From assembly GCA_015680685.1 (NCBI GenBank), contig MNCI01003361.1, positions 1 through 64,000 on the forward strand: a DNA stretch of 64,000 nucleotides, written 5' to 3'. Shown here piece by piece: positions 22,307 to 33,179 of this stretch. Positions within the stretch are counted from its first letter, which is position 1; every line of letters begins with the position of its first letter. The notes under the pieces are model-generated. The model saw only the letters and a list, made by a program, of their open reading frames with translations, did not search any database and was not told where the DNA came from. Both the position numbers and the translations under genes were made by a program. This DNA is from Gnetum montanum (Eukaryota > Streptophyta > Gnetopsida > Gnetales > Gnetaceae).

Positions 22307-23342
22307 ATGTTAGACAATAACTTTGAGAGAAGAACAACTAGATCTAATGTCACTAGTACCATAGCATACTTAGCTCTCTCTCTTCAACCAAAGAAGGTAG
22401 AAGAAGCCTTAAGAACAAATACATGGAAAGAAGCTATGGATAAAGAATATGAGGCCATCATGAAAAAAAACATGGAAATTAGTAGATAGATTAAAAGGTA
22501 AAAAGGTATTTGATTGTAAACAACTGTACAAGACCAAATTTAATTAAAAATGACAAGTCATCAAACATAAAGCAAGACTAGTTGGAAGGGGGTTCAAATA
22601 AAAGTAGCACATAAACTATGAAGAGATCTTTGCTTCAGTAGCAAGATTCGAAACTATCAAATACATTCTCTCAATTGTTGCTCACCATAAACTTAAATTA
22701 CATTAGATGGATGTAAACTTAGCTTTTCTAAATGGTAGTATCAATGAAGAAATTTATGTTAATCAACTAGAAGGATACACCATGAAAGGTAAGGAAGACA
22801 AAATCTGCAAATTTAACAAATCCCTATATGCCCTAAAACAAGCTTGAAGAGCTTGGTTCCATAGAATCAATGGCTATTCTCTAAAAAAAGGATACTCATC
22901 TTGCATGTTTGAACCAACACTATGCTATAAATATGATAATAAGGACCTCATAATAATCTCTCTCTATGTAGATGATCTCATCTTCATAGCCACAAATGAT
23001 GAACTTATTGAGGACTTCAAGATAAATGTGAAGAATGAACTTGAAATAAAAGACCTAGGGGAGCTGAAGTATTTTCTTGGAATACAAGTTGACAAAGACA
23101 AGGAGGGAATTAAAATTCATCAAACAAAAGATGCAACAGCCATTTTAAAAAAGGACAAAATCAGCAAAGAAAAAAGCACCAATACTCTTCCTCACAACAT
23201 AAATCTAAAGAACAAAGAAAACACAACCATAGTTGATGTCACTTTGCACAGAAACACAATTGAGGTACTTAGATTTCTATCATACAATACTAGACCTAGA
23301 ATTTGCCATCTCTCTTCTATGAAGATTCATGTAAGAACTTAG
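22307..23342 (+). pseudogene. Copia-2 reverse transcriptase
   Basis: The N-terminal block EALRTNTWKEAMDKEYEAI (22400) starts the domain. The middle is fragmented over three frames. The catalytic box YVDDLIFIATND is intact at about 22960, followed by KDLGELKYFLGIQVDKDKEG (23060). A 145-residue open frame covers 22905-23342. Confidence 0.92.
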
Positions 23343-23830
23343 ACAATTTCATCTCAACGTTCTCATCCATGCATTTAGATATGTAAAAGGCATAGTAGCT
23401 CAAGGAATTAGTTATATGAAAGTAGATGAACAATTTCATGTTTATTTAGATGCTGATTGGGGAGGAGACCACAATGATATAAAATATACATCGAGATCAC
23501 TAATATTTCATGAAAATAATGCAATATATTAGAAGATAAAAAGACAGACATCCATCAGTCTTTCAACTTATGAAGAAAAATTTATTGCCATGAAAAAATA
23601 TACTCAAACACATTTTGTGGTTTTACAAACTCATGAATCATCTTGGTTTTCACATAGAACTCCCCATCAACTTATATTATGACAACACTGCAGTCATATA
23701 ACTCTCAGATGAACATGTTCTTCACAAAAAGTCAAAGCACATTGATATAAAATATTATTTTATCAAACAAGATATAAAGGGAAAACCCAAACCATTACAT
23801 GTATATACTAATGAATAATTAACAGACTAA
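23343..23830 (+). pseudogene. Copia-2 RNase H
   Basis: The RNase H start DADWGGDHNDIKYTSRSLIF is readable at about 23450, and the block with STYEEKFIAMKKY follows near 23570. Stops and frame changes are frequent. Confidence 0.8.
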
Positions 23831-23917
23831 GCCTCTTGTTTATTACAGAGCACCTTTGCAATAATTTAAGCATGAAGAAAACAACAAGGAAGGAAGATAA
23901 AGAAAACATTGCACACT

Positions 23918-24260
23918 AAAGGAGGAACTATTAACAAGGAGTGTCCAATGCTCTACTCACATGAAGAAAAATGTACCCAAAGTTAAAGTATTTTTATTTA
24001 TTTTTCAGTTGATGAGAAAATATAGACTATTTTCATCCCAACTCACCTTTATTTTGCATAAATTTCTTTATTTTCACTATGGGGAATAGCTTCTCAAGTT
24101 TCCCAAGTATGTCCCGAATCATTTCGTATAAATTGTAAGGACATACATGAATGAAATGACCTATTTTGAAAGCAATAAAGTTGACATTTGATTTTTTTTG
24201 CAATTTCATGCTTTTTCATATTTCTTTCTTCTCTCATTTACAAATTTATCACTAGTATCA
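23918..24260 (+). repeat. Copia-2 PPT and probable 3' LTR start
   Basis: AAAGGAGGAAC at 23918-23928 looks like a copia PPT. The following TATTAACAAGGAGTGTCC resembles a plant copia LTR start with TG changed to TA. A polyadenylation signal AATAAA occurs at 24174-24179. There is no partner LTR in the window, so the right edge is arbitrary. Confidence 0.45.
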
Positions 24261-25080
24261 AATTCCATGCTTACTTATCAATTCCTTGTTATTAGTCATC
24301 AGTGCAACCAAATTATCAAACAACCATCATATTAAATGCATTATCAAGATTTCAATATCTCATTTTCTCACAATCTTGAATTTCAGACATTCTAGAATTA
24401 TCACATCTAGAAGATCAAGAGTCAAAACTACATAAGTTGATAATTCAAGAAGAAGTTTATAACATACCATACAATGATTTTAAATTTACCATGATCTTTA
24501 GAGAAGAATCTACCAAAGAAACAAATGAAGCCCTACATTATAGTAAAATTCAAAATTTCTATGCATAATTATCCAATCCATGTTATGAAAGGTTTAATAG
24601 AAGAGCTTCTTAGAGAATTTTGGCATCTAAGCTTCTACTATTTGTTGAATTCAAATTGCCAAAGTTTGACTATGAGCCAGTGTCTCTTGCATATAGGAGC
24701 TACCCTCAATGTTGATTTTTATATAATTTTAATAAGAGTTTTAGGTTTGTGAAACTATCTTACAAGTATTTGAGGTTTTACTTTAGAACTGTGATGGGTG
24801 ACAATGAGGTAGATTTAGTTAGTATTAATCATGTCAATCTACTCTACATATTCAAAGACATCATCACTTTCAATAAATTTAACAAGTTGATAAACTCGTA
24901 GTTTCCATGGTCCTTTTTCAAGAATCATAGAAAAAATATGAAATTCATAATTTATGCTCATTATCATTTGAGAAAAAAGAATTAATACCACCTAGAATGC
25001 ACTTTGTTGCATTTATAAGTGCAGTTGGGAATAGAAATAAATTGGTTTAAGATCTTTCTTTAAAAATGAGATGAAGCAAC
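24261..25080. other. Unassigned AT-rich stretch
   Basis: No domain, repeat or RNA gene was recognised. Short open frames here have no coding character that I could identify. Confidence 0.5.
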
Positions 25081-25089
25081 AAATAAGAT

Positions 25090-25480
25090 TCTTTTTCGAA
25101 AAATTTTCCGGAAAAAAATTATTATTACAAAGAAAAATATTTATAGAGAAATGGAAAGGTAGAAAGAAGGCCATTTCCAAGAAACCTGGGTGTCCTAGAC
25201 CCAGGGACCATCACCTAAAACAACCAAAATCTTTTAGGCTACACGACATTCGTAGCATCACCAAAACTATATCCAAACCACAACAAAAACAACCAAGACA
25301 AAAAATGCCAAGGGACAGCTACGACATGAAGAAATAAAAACCAAACCTAGATAAACAACCGATGGCCAGGACCTTGTCCCAACAACCAATAGAAAACAAA
25401 AGAAAACCAAACAAAAAAACCAAGAGGCCCACCCACACCCATCCCTAAGTGTGGCAGGCCATTTGGTCATGACAAATCGG
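25090..25480 (-). other. Noncoding tail of coiled-coil ORF copy 2
   Basis: Minus-strand T/G-rich sequence downstream of copy 2, reading out as hydrophobic low-complexity peptides. It ends near TTTGTAATAATAATTTTTTT, similar in style to the tails of copies 1 and 3. Confidence 0.5.
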
Positions 25481-25489
25481 AGATAGAGT

Positions 25490-26100
25490 GTAGGGCATCC
25501 AACTACATGTGGTACTCCTTAGAGTCCACAAAGGTGGTTGCCTCCTAGAAAATATTAAAGGCTTTCACCTTCCTAGCCTGGGAGATGGTGAACCCAATCT
25601 CATCCTAGTGTAATTTCACTGAGGCAAGCCTGATGTGGTAGCGAAGCTCCTGCCAAGAAATTGCACAATTAATTTGCGTCTGCATATACGGGCATTTTTT
25701 CATGTGCAACCAAGCAACGATATTAATCTTATGAGTCCATGTTAATTGTTTCTACCATTTGATGTCTTCTTGGGACTCACAAGATCTATGCTCATTAACT
25801 TCTTGCTCTAGCACTTCTCCTTGATATCTTTTTTGAGCTGCTCTTCAAGGGTAGCCTGTGCCCTCGCATCCTTAGCAAAACTTTGCTAATGGAGTGCCTC
25901 CAACTTCTCCTTGTGCCACATCTTCGTCTCATGAAGATGATGTTGGCAAAATTCTTCATGCACAACCCACTTAGCCTTCCACACACGACTCAACTAGAGC
26001 ATCTAAAGCTACCTTGTCATGAGCCAAACCCAACTGCACCTCGAACCCCACAAGGTCATTCCTGATTTGAATAGGCTCCTCTCTCGAATTCGCCATGACG
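25490..26100 (-). pseudogene. Decayed coiled-coil ORF, copy 2
   Basis: The minus strand starts near 26096 with MANSREEPIQIRNDLVGFEV and AHDKVALDALVES, then after a shift VWKAKWVVHEEFCQHHLHET, MWHKEKLEALH and QSFAKDARAQATLEEQLKKD. The VWKAKWVVHEEF block aligns with LWEAKWCAQEEY of copy 3, so the two are related. It is rich in Glu, Lys and His, without known motifs. Stops replace Gln and Trp codons. Confidence 0.62.
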
Positions 26101-27169
26101 GAAGGCCTCCCAGTAGCCATAAGCACCAAAACCACCATGGGCTTTCCATCAACAAATAAGATTATTACTTCAAAAAGGCTCTTGTTTTCATGCTTTTGTT
26201 CTATCTATGTATATATCTATTATGTCAGCTATAAAATTTGTTGTGGTTAAGGTTCTTGTGAAAACAAAAAATACTAGAGTGAGAGTTTGTAAATAACTCC
26301 AAAGATCTCTAGGTAAGTCTTTTGGACATCATTAAAAGTTAAAGAAAGATCTATTAATGCAAGAACACTTTTTTATGTAAGGTTGTAAGTTAAGAGATTA
26401 TGTAAGATTCACTGCAACTTTATGTTTATTTCTTAGAATCGAAGAATTGGAGGTATTCTAGCGATTTATTCTATTCTCCTAGCTTTCTTTTATTAATTTA
26501 CTTGCATTACATATTGAAAACATGAAGAATTTAGGAATCCCTGGCTAATTAAAATGGAGAGGGAAAAATGCCATTGAAGTAAGAAAGACTTATCCAATCA
26601 TGAAACTCCACAAAAACTGTCATTATACCTATTTGTGGTTGAATGAGGTTCTTTTCCTCATACATGAGTGATATTAAATCATCTTAGGGTTAAGTATAAT
26701 TAGGATAATGTAACTACATAATAAGTTATTCAGAAAACATTAGTGTCTTTAAGTAACTTTGATTTACATGCACATGATAGTTTCACTTAGCTAAAAGATA
26801 AGTAGAAGTGTAAAGAAATAGACTTGATTTTATTTTGAATTCTACCTTTTATCATCATCCTCTTCACTTTTTTTTTAAAAAAATTATCTTCTTTTTTTAA
26901 ACATGACTTTAAAAAATAATTTACATCCTACCTTACATGGCCTTCTACATTATAGAGGCCCTTAACCATGAGAAATGTTTTTCCTCTTGGTATTCACTAA
27001 TATTTCTTATGAACACTAGAAATGTAGATGAGGATGCCACCTCAGTCTATTTTGTGACATTATAAATTTACATGTGTTACTATGTCTTGATACTTACAAA
27101 TTACTGAAAAATGTTATTAAATATTTAAAATATTTTCATTTGATAACATTTTAAAACTATGATAAGTAC
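26101..27169. other. Unassigned stretch left of the MADS-box exons
   Basis: AT-rich DNA downstream (minus strand) of MADS exon 5. Further exons of the gene (exon 6 of about 42 bp, C-terminal exons) are expected in this direction, but none with an in-phase acceptor and a donor could be confirmed. Confidence 0.5.
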
Positions 27170-27211
27170 CTGTGCTTTAAGAGTCTTCACCTCGCTCAAC
27201 ATTAATCTTAG
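27170..27211 (-). CDS. MIKC MADS-box gene, K-domain exon 5 (42 bp)
   Basis: The exon is exactly 42 bp, the usual size of exon 5 in MIKC genes. It starts in phase 0 after an acceptor TTTAACAG and ends before a donor GTACTT. It encodes LRLMLSEVKTLKAQ, corresponding to the end of the second K-domain helix (consensus like NELLLEEIEELKRK). Together with the two exons to the right it is open and in phase. The gene type within the MIKC family cannot be fixed from this fragment. Confidence 0.82.
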
Positions 27212-27293
27212 CTGTTAAAGTATCCATATATTAAATAATATCATTTGATTATAATTTGATTATTATATAATTGGATTATTTGATTCATATTAC

Positions 27294-27393
27294 CTTCTTT
27301 TTAGAAATCCTTCTAATGGTACGCTCCACCCTTTTTTCTATATACTTTAACTCTTCTAAAGTCATTGATTCTAGATCTTCACCCATGAGATTT
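27294..27393 (-). CDS. MIKC MADS-box gene, K-domain exon 4 (100 bp)
   Basis: Exactly 100 bp, as in most MIKC genes. Acceptor ATTGTGCAG and donor GTAATA are canonical. The split Arg codon from exon 3 is completed by its first base. The peptide starts NLMGEDLESMTLEELKYIEK and continues RVERTIRRISKKK, the hallmark K-box block (consensus like NLLGEDLxxLSxKELQxLEx, then IRxRK). The K domain is the coiled coil through which plant MADS transcription factors dimerise and tetramerise. Introns on both sides are short (82 and 86 bp). Confidence 0.9.
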
Positions 27394-27479
27394 CTGCACA
27401 ATTGAGTATATAAGAAATAAACAAGAAATGATATTTAATAGATCTTTCAAAAAATAGAAAATAAAGTTATAAAATTTAC

Positions 27480-27541
27480 CTTTGTGATTTTTCTAAATGA
27501 TTAATCTTCTTCGTATGCATTTCTTTTCCAACTTGATGATA
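27480..27541 (-). CDS. MIKC MADS-box gene, K-domain exon 3 (62 bp)
   Basis: Exactly 62 bp, the classic MIKC exon 3 size. It lies between acceptor CTTTACAG and donor GTAAAT and encodes YHQVGKEMHTKKINHLEKSQ plus two bases of an Arg codon, the first K-domain helix. Exon 2 and the MADS exon would lie to the right; I could not find them before 28500. Sizes, phases and splice sites are preserved in all three exons, so this is either a piece of a real gene with long introns or a young pseudogene. Confidence 0.88.
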
Positions 27542-28500
27542 CTGTAAAGTTAAAATAATATTTATTTGTATAGCATTAATTTAATTTTACATGAGAATGT
27601 GCTATTTTATTTATAATCAGGAGAGAGAATTTTGAACCAGTAAAAATATATTATATTAAGAGATTCGAATTACAAGGAGGTAAATCTTGGAATCATAACC
27701 ATCAACCATGATAAAAGAATCAAATTTATAATAAAACTAAAATAGTTATCTCAAGCTAGCAATTTAATCCTAACTTCAAAAATAAAAAAATTATATGCAT
27801 GTAAAGCCCAAAGACTTCATAAATCAAGTCCTGCTTAATATATGTTCTCTTTCCAAGTATTTACCACTAGTTAACATAATCTATATTGATCTTTGTAGTT
27901 TTAAAATTCCTTTAACTATTTCCTTCCAAACTTGAAAGATCACATATACTAGCAAATTACTTCAAATTTTACTAATGCATTGAGTGCTAGTAATCAAAGT
28001 TCAAGCTATTGTAAGATCCTATAAAGATTTCGATATAATAAAATAGTGATTTGTAGTTTTTCACACTCTAGTTCAAGTATGAAAATTTATAGGGTAATGT
28101 GAAAAAAAAAAAGATTACTATCTTCATAAGCATTCTTCTAGAAACATTTGTAAGCATCTTTAAAAAATTATTGATTGCTAAAATTTTTCCTTTCCAACAT
28201 AATTCAAACAAACAAACTTTAGGAATTAGATCCATCGTTTATCACAAAATAGAATGTATCATAAATGCTTATGATATTAATTATTTATAACTAAGGGAGG
28301 AACTTGAGGATACTTTCTTAATGAATCTTCCAACTAAAATATTAAAGAAAATGAAGAAAATTAGGTGTGAAAGCCCAAAAGTCATGTTTTATATAAAATT
28401 AAATTAAAAGTATTTGATGGAAAATATACATGAAAATGACAATAAATGCCTTTTAAAAATCCATTTTCTTGGAGTCAATCTACAAGCAACACCAAGGATG
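27542..28500. other. Unassigned stretch right of the MADS-box exons
   Basis: AT-rich sequence in which the upstream exons of the MADS gene were searched for on the minus strand without success. It may be intron. No transposon motif was seen. Confidence 0.5.
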
Positions 28501-28559
28501 ATATTGAGGGTTGATCCTTGCCTTATGGCATGCCACTTTACAGGTGCTGACACCAAGAC

Positions 28560-29280
28560 CCACGACCCCATATAGGGTTATGTACACTTGTATGCCGATT
28601 GTGTTGCAAGGCATGATGGCCTATTAGAGAAGGTTTGTAGAGGGGAGGGATACTTTGGTGGTTGCAATTGAGGAGGGAGACATCTCAGGGAGTTTTGGTT
28701 TGGTGATACAGAGGAGGTTGTCTGATGAACTACTGTGCATCATGGAAGAGGTGGCTGAGAAAGCAAGGATCAAGGAAGGACACCTTTGGGAAGCCAAATG
28801 GTGTGCTCAGGAGGAATATTAGTGCGTGATGATGCACCTAGAAGTCCAATTTGCAAAGAGAGAAAAGAAGCTAGTGCATCAACATGCGCTTCGAGAAGAG
28901 AGGAGTTGGGTTGTGCTAATTGATGACCTACGGACACAAACTAGGGAAGAGCTATAGTGAGAAGAGGAACAAAGGATGGAGTGGGAAAGATTGGAGCTAT
29001 TGCAAACTGAATAGCTGCAGAGGTAGCAGGATAAACTGCACACCCTAAATGCCAGAATGTGACTACAGAATGGGTGCTGCCATATGTCGTCTTGAATATT
29101 AACATTGACACCAGTTGGTCAGTGCTTGGTTGACACATCAAAAGATCTTCTATCAAGCTCCACCTTGATGGGAAGGGAATTGTTGATGAATGTGCCAGAA
29201 TGGAAGGAGCTTTCAAGGAGTTTTAGCAAGAAGCTACCTTCATTGATTCAGAGCACCATTAGGAGGTGCTAATGAATATT
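28560..29280 (+). pseudogene. Decayed coiled-coil ORF, copy 3
   Basis: One plus-strand frame gives a long, mostly open helical protein: RRFVEGRDTLVVAIEEGDIS, RLSDELLCIMEEVAEKAR, EGHLWEAKWCAQEEY, HLEVQFAKREKKLVHQHALR, EERSWVVLIDDLRTQTREEL and EEEQRMEWERLELLQTE. Stops occur at Gln/Trp-like positions. It aligns with copy 2 around WEAKW and shares the WxxLELLQ style with copy 4. No catalytic motif is visible. It is the best-preserved copy. Confidence 0.68.
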
Positions 29281-29640
29281 CACAACTAGGAAGCACTTAA
29301 TTACAATTGTTACACACTATCCAAGCATTTGTAGTCTTGTGAGGATTGTAGGTTTCATGGAATAGTTTTTGTGTTTTCTATGTTTTTGGTGCGTATTTGT
29401 GGGGGCCAACTGTGGGGCCTCATTTTTTGATGTGGCGTTTCTTGGGTGGGGGTTTGGCTGATCGTAGCCTTCTTCATTGGTTGGCCTCCTAGTGTCGTGT
29501 GTGTGGGCAGGGCTAGGCGAGGGAGGGAGGGGGGGCCAGGGAGTTATCTTCCATGTTTGATGAGGGAGGGGGGGCCATCTCCCCCGAACAAAAGTAAAAA
29601 TAAAAATTTTTGATTGCACAATCTCTTCTTTTTAGTAATA
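29281..29640 (+). other. T/G-rich tail of coiled-coil ORF copy 3
   Basis: G- and T-rich noncoding sequence with GGAGGGAGGGGGGGCC at about 29520 and a repeat of GAGGGAGGGGGGGCCATC at about 29565, ending near CTTTTTAGTAATATAATC (29627-29644). The end resembles the 3' ends after copies 1 and 2 (T-run, then ATAATA), suggesting a common 3' terminus as in LINE-type elements. Confidence 0.5.
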
Positions 29641-30760
29641 TAATCTTGAACATTCTCTAAAGTTTGCATGATACGAGCTTTAAGCCTAGAATCAGTGTGG
29701 GTAGCGTAAAGTGCAGATTTGGCACGATTCACCTCCAGACCCACCTCTTGCGCCATACATATTAATACCCGATCTGAAGCTTTAGCTAGCTTGTAGCACC
29801 AAAGCATACATAAAAAGCATGACATCATCCACATAGTGTTCCACCATGCAGTCAACCCCGTTGATATGTAGGCTCCATACCCCTTTAGGTCGATAGTAAT
29901 CCTACAAGGTGTCATAACTAGAATGAAGAGATATGAAGACAATGGGTCCCCTTGTCGAAGATCCCACCCTAGCAATGAGAAACCCCAAAGAGCCCCCTCC
30001 AAATCAATGGAATAAGCCGTAGATGATTGTATGTGGAGATAGAGGTCAACGAAAGCATGACTAAAAGCTTTCCCTACCATAATATCTCTTAAGGTGTTCC
30101 AACTAACAATGTCAAAATCCTTTGTCATGTCCAACTTAAAACAAAGCCCAGGAAAATGCGCCACACAAAGGAAGTGCAAAATCTCTTGCAAAAGGATCAC
30201 CTGATCTTGAAGAAGCCTGTTCCTCACAAAAACAATCTAATTATGTTGCATCCAACGTGGCAACAAGGGTCTCAACCTTCTAATGAGTGATTTCGTAAAC
30301 AAATGGAGTAGGGTATTACAGATCCCAATGGGCTTGTAATGAGCAGCCTTTGAAGGGTTCACAATTTTGAGGATAAGTACAATTCTAGAACAATTTATTT
30401 CCTAGGTGAATTTGTTTCCAATGTAACATGGCATTAAATGCTTCAAGGATATTTTTGCCTAAAACATCCACAAATTCTTGGAGAAATTCGATGGGCCAAC
30501 CATCGGGCCTTGGTGCCCTTTCCTTCTTTAGTTTCTTCAAGGCACATTAAGTTCCTCCCATGTAAATGGAACCAACAAACATCGATTGTCTTTTGTTGTA
30601 AGCATTGGTTGAACCTATATTGATAAAGGAACCCTCTCCTGCATCCTCCAAATGTCTCCCTGGAAAGACTAGAACTCGTGGGCAATATTAGCAGTCTGTT
30701 CAAGCACTTACCCCTACTTGATGAGACTGTGCACTGACTTCATCTAGTTACTTGCTTGAG
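29625..30760 (-). pseudogene. LINE-2 reverse transcriptase
   Basis: Blocks on the minus strand are KPIGICNTLLHLFTKSLIRR (30290), RNRLLQDQVILLQEILHFL (30200), LCFKLDMTKDFDIVSWNTL (30110) and DLRQGDPLSSYLFILVMTP (29940). The active-site box is lost: the region reads WNTMWMMSCF where YADD is expected. The open frame 29544-30227 covers the core. Upstream is a LINE linker, with LMRIFFVTTQASN at about 30770. Confidence 0.9.
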
Positions 30761-31059
30761 TAGTCACAAAGAAAATCCTCATCAAGCGATCATCATCCTT
30801 CATCCAACGGATGTAGGATCATTGCCTCGAGTATTCCATTTCTTCCTGGTCCAATTGTTGAAGCTTAAGAAGCAGAACCTGTTCATCATGATCCAACACC
30901 TCCCCTCTTTCCTACCTTTCTTGGAGTCGAGCCAACCATTGTTGCAATAGCTCCTAGTGAAATTTGAATGAAAACTTCTCCTCTTGTCAACGAGAATAGA
31001 GCTCCTATTTTAGAAGGTGAAGCCCATTTATAAGAAACTCCTATGGATCCATTGTAGCA

Positions 31060-31760
31060 AAATACTTATCTAAAATGATTGTCACTAGTGGCCGAAGCTA
31101 GGGCTTTAAGAGCCAAGTCCATTCGAATCAGAACCAAAAAACCTTAGGATGGGACTTTCTCCCAACTTGGCAAATCAGGAATCGATGGTCTAACGCTCAC
31201 CACTCAGTCCCATAAACCCACACAGTCTTAAGCATAATAGGGAGTCCAAGCCAAACATGATCAATCCTAGAGAGCACTCTAGTACTCTCCTTCATGTGGT
31301 TGCTCCAAGTATAGTGACATTTATCGATTTCCACATCTACCATGCCATGTTGATGTAGGAACTGCAAAAAAGACTTAGTGCCTACTAGCATAGTGCTATT
31401 TCTCCCATCTTTTTCCAAGCATGAAGATGTTGGCTAAACCCCCCCACAATGATCCATTGTTGCATGTTTGAAACAAGCGCAACAACTCTTTCAAGCTCAA
31501 TGAGCCATCTCTCCCACACCTGCTCCTTGTAGAAGTTTGTAAGCTAGTACCTAGAAGATGGCAAGTGAATAGTAATAATCTAGGTAAAAGCATCAACTAA
31601 ATGAAAGGGAACCTTGGATAATAGAGCAAGACCACCAGCTCATCGTCAACAAGCAACTTGATGCACCTGCCACCCTTCCCAATTCAGAAACTAAATTCCT
31701 AACTCAAGAGCTTGGTTTCCTCTAAACATACCACATTGCAACCATCTTTATTCACGATTT
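31060..31760 (-). pseudogene. LINE-2 apurinic-like endonuclease
   Basis: From right to left: NKDGCNVVCLEETKLL (the ETKL motif, about 31740), QQWIIVGGFSQHLHAW (the GDFN position altered to GGFS), HYTWSNHMKESTRVLSRIDH (the YTWSN and SRID motifs, about 31280) and ALDHRFLICQVG (the SDH position). The order and spacing match LINE-1. The nuclease is inactive because of stops and altered residues. Confidence 0.88.
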
Positions 31761-31899
31761 TGTTGTCACATAAGACCATTTATTGGAGCAGTAGTAGAAT
31801 TTACCTCTAGTTTGAAACGAAAATTATTGGAGTTGGTCATGTTGGTGATATACAAGTTTTGCTTACTTATTAATGTAGAAAAAGAAGATTTAAATTATG

Positions 31900-32494
31900 T
31901 GGTCGATGGAAAAGGGACAGGCTTTGGAAACACCATGTGCACTAGAGCCTTAGGACTAACAACATTCCCCATAGGCACTGTGCCCCCATATGCGCCACGC
32001 AAGCCCCCACCTGGCCTTTCCATTTCACCTTTGTTTATCCACCCTCATCCAATTTAGCAGCCTCATCCCTTTTGGCCTAACAAGCCTCTATGATGTGGCC
32101 AAGCTTGCCATAGTAGTGACAAGATCCTTTTTGGATCTAGTTTTGAAGTCTCTATTAATAAGTTTTTATATTCCACGGAGATACACTCATCCCTTGAGGG
32201 CAATGCCAGAACAACATCCTTAAGGAGGTTTGTAGCTGCTAAAGACCTCCAAACACAAAAGCAAGCAAATCCCATTCACTTAAAGGAAGTGGTAGACTTA
32301 TCCAATGCTATGAATTCTCCAAAAAACGTGATAAATGACTCAATAAACTCAAGCGTTTAAAGCTCCCAAGGGAGCCCTGAGACCTTGATTCAAACCATCA
32401 CCCAAGAGAAACAGTTGAGGTCCCAATGGGCATTGGGTCTTCACTGTGTGAGAGCACGGCCCTGAGCCCCAAAGAACCATGCGCCCCCCCCCCC
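31900..32494 (-). pseudogene. LINE-2 ORF1, middle and C-terminal part
   Basis: VSGLPWEL, FIESFITFFGEFIALDKSTT and a knuckle-like CHYYGKLGHIIEACW (second Cys of CCHC changed to Tyr, about 32085-32135) are visible on the minus strand in changing frames. These match the DUF4283/zinc-knuckle ORF1 of plant L1 elements. The gene runs into the assembly gap. Confidence 0.75.
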
Positions 32495-32750
32495 NNNNNN
32501 NNNNNNNNNNNNNNNNNNNNNNNNNNNNNNNNNNNNNNNNNNNNNNNNNNNNNNNNNNNNNNNNNNNNNNNNNNNNNNNNNNNNNNNNNNNNNNNNNNNN
32601 NNNNNNNNNNNNNNNNNNNNNNNNNNNNNNNNNNNNNNNNNNNNNNNNNNNNNNNNNNNNNNNNNNNNNNNNNNNNNNNNNNNNNNNNNNNNNNNNNNNN
32701 NNNNNNNNNNNNNNNNNNNNNNNNNNNNNNNNNNNNNNNNNNNNNNNNNN
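32495..32750. other. Assembly gap (N run)
   Basis: 256 ambiguous bases preceded by a run of C (32484-32494). The gap lies in LINE-2 ORF1; translations reaching into it are artefacts. Confidence 1.
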
Positions 32751-32960
32751 CCAAAGAAACCCTTTGGCCCCTCATTGTTTCATATCCCTTCACTAGGATC
32801 ACCACTTGTTGGCCCTAGAAAACTCTCCTTCCCGCTATCATCTGCCACACCACCTTCATTGTCCACATCCCCCATGCCCATGCTCACACTCACTCCCACT
32901 TACTCCCACTCCAACTGTCATTATGTTCTTCTACTCATGTTGATTTCATACTTGGTAGAC
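32751..32960 (-). pseudogene. LINE-2 ORF1 N-terminal part
   Basis: The minus strand encodes an acidic, Ser/Gly-rich stretch (MGMGDVDNEGGVADDSGKES) preceded by a G(A/T)GTGGGAGT-like purine repeat, comparable in composition to the start of LINE-1 ORF1 at 2790-2920. The 5' end of the element is near 32960. Confidence 0.55.
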
Positions 32961-33179
32961 CTTGAAATTATAATAACAAAAATACCTATGATGGAGTAAG
33001 GAGTATTTGGTCAGTTTCTAGGAAAGATGGGATATGCCAATTGATTCCTATGATATCGAAAAAATATAAAAAAATATGCCTATTAATGCTTCTTGGATTT
33101 TGCTTAGTAAGAAAAAATATCTCAAAGCTCATGAAGAAATTGGTCATGGTTTTGCTATTTTTTCTATTATTACAACACA

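Larger units (their letters stand above)
14905..24260 (+). mobile_element. Copia-2: Ty1/copia element, 5'-truncated and interrupted
   Basis: Plus-strand gag, protease, integrase, RT and RNase H in copia order, followed by a likely PPT and LTR-like sequence. The left end abuts the gypsy LTR, and no 5' LTR or gag N-terminus was found. A 5.26-kb foreign segment (15657-20920) lies inside the protease. Without it the remnant is about 4.1 kb. Multiple stops and shifts show decay. Confidence 0.88.
29625..32960 (-). mobile_element. LINE-2: L1-type LINE, 3'-truncated
   Basis: On the minus strand, from right to left: an ORF1 start, assembly gap, ORF1 domain with zinc knuckle, endonuclease and RT, ending inside the RT near 29625. 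The protein blocks closely resemble those of LINE-1 (for example RLLQDQVILLQEILH against RFLQD and LWQEILH). The 3' part (zf-RVT, A tail) is missing. No target duplication was identified. Confidence 0.85.

Noticed and set aside
24525-24752. 75-codon plus-strand frame
   Set aside because: No known motif, no repeat partner and no support as a gene.
26545-26580. ATGGAGAGGGAAAAATGCC on the plus strand, reminiscent of the start of a MADS domain
   Set aside because: It is on the strand opposite to the K-box exons, goes out of frame after a few codons and has no further MADS residues.
26620-26700. Possible MADS exon 6 on the minus strand (peptide MYEEKNLIQPQIG before a GT)
   Set aside because: The nearest AG acceptor gives the wrong phase and length (about 55 instead of 42 bp), so it is not supported.
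32398-32818. Open frames of 105-135 codons around 32.4-32.8 kb
   Set aside because: They consist mostly of unknown residues from the assembly gap.
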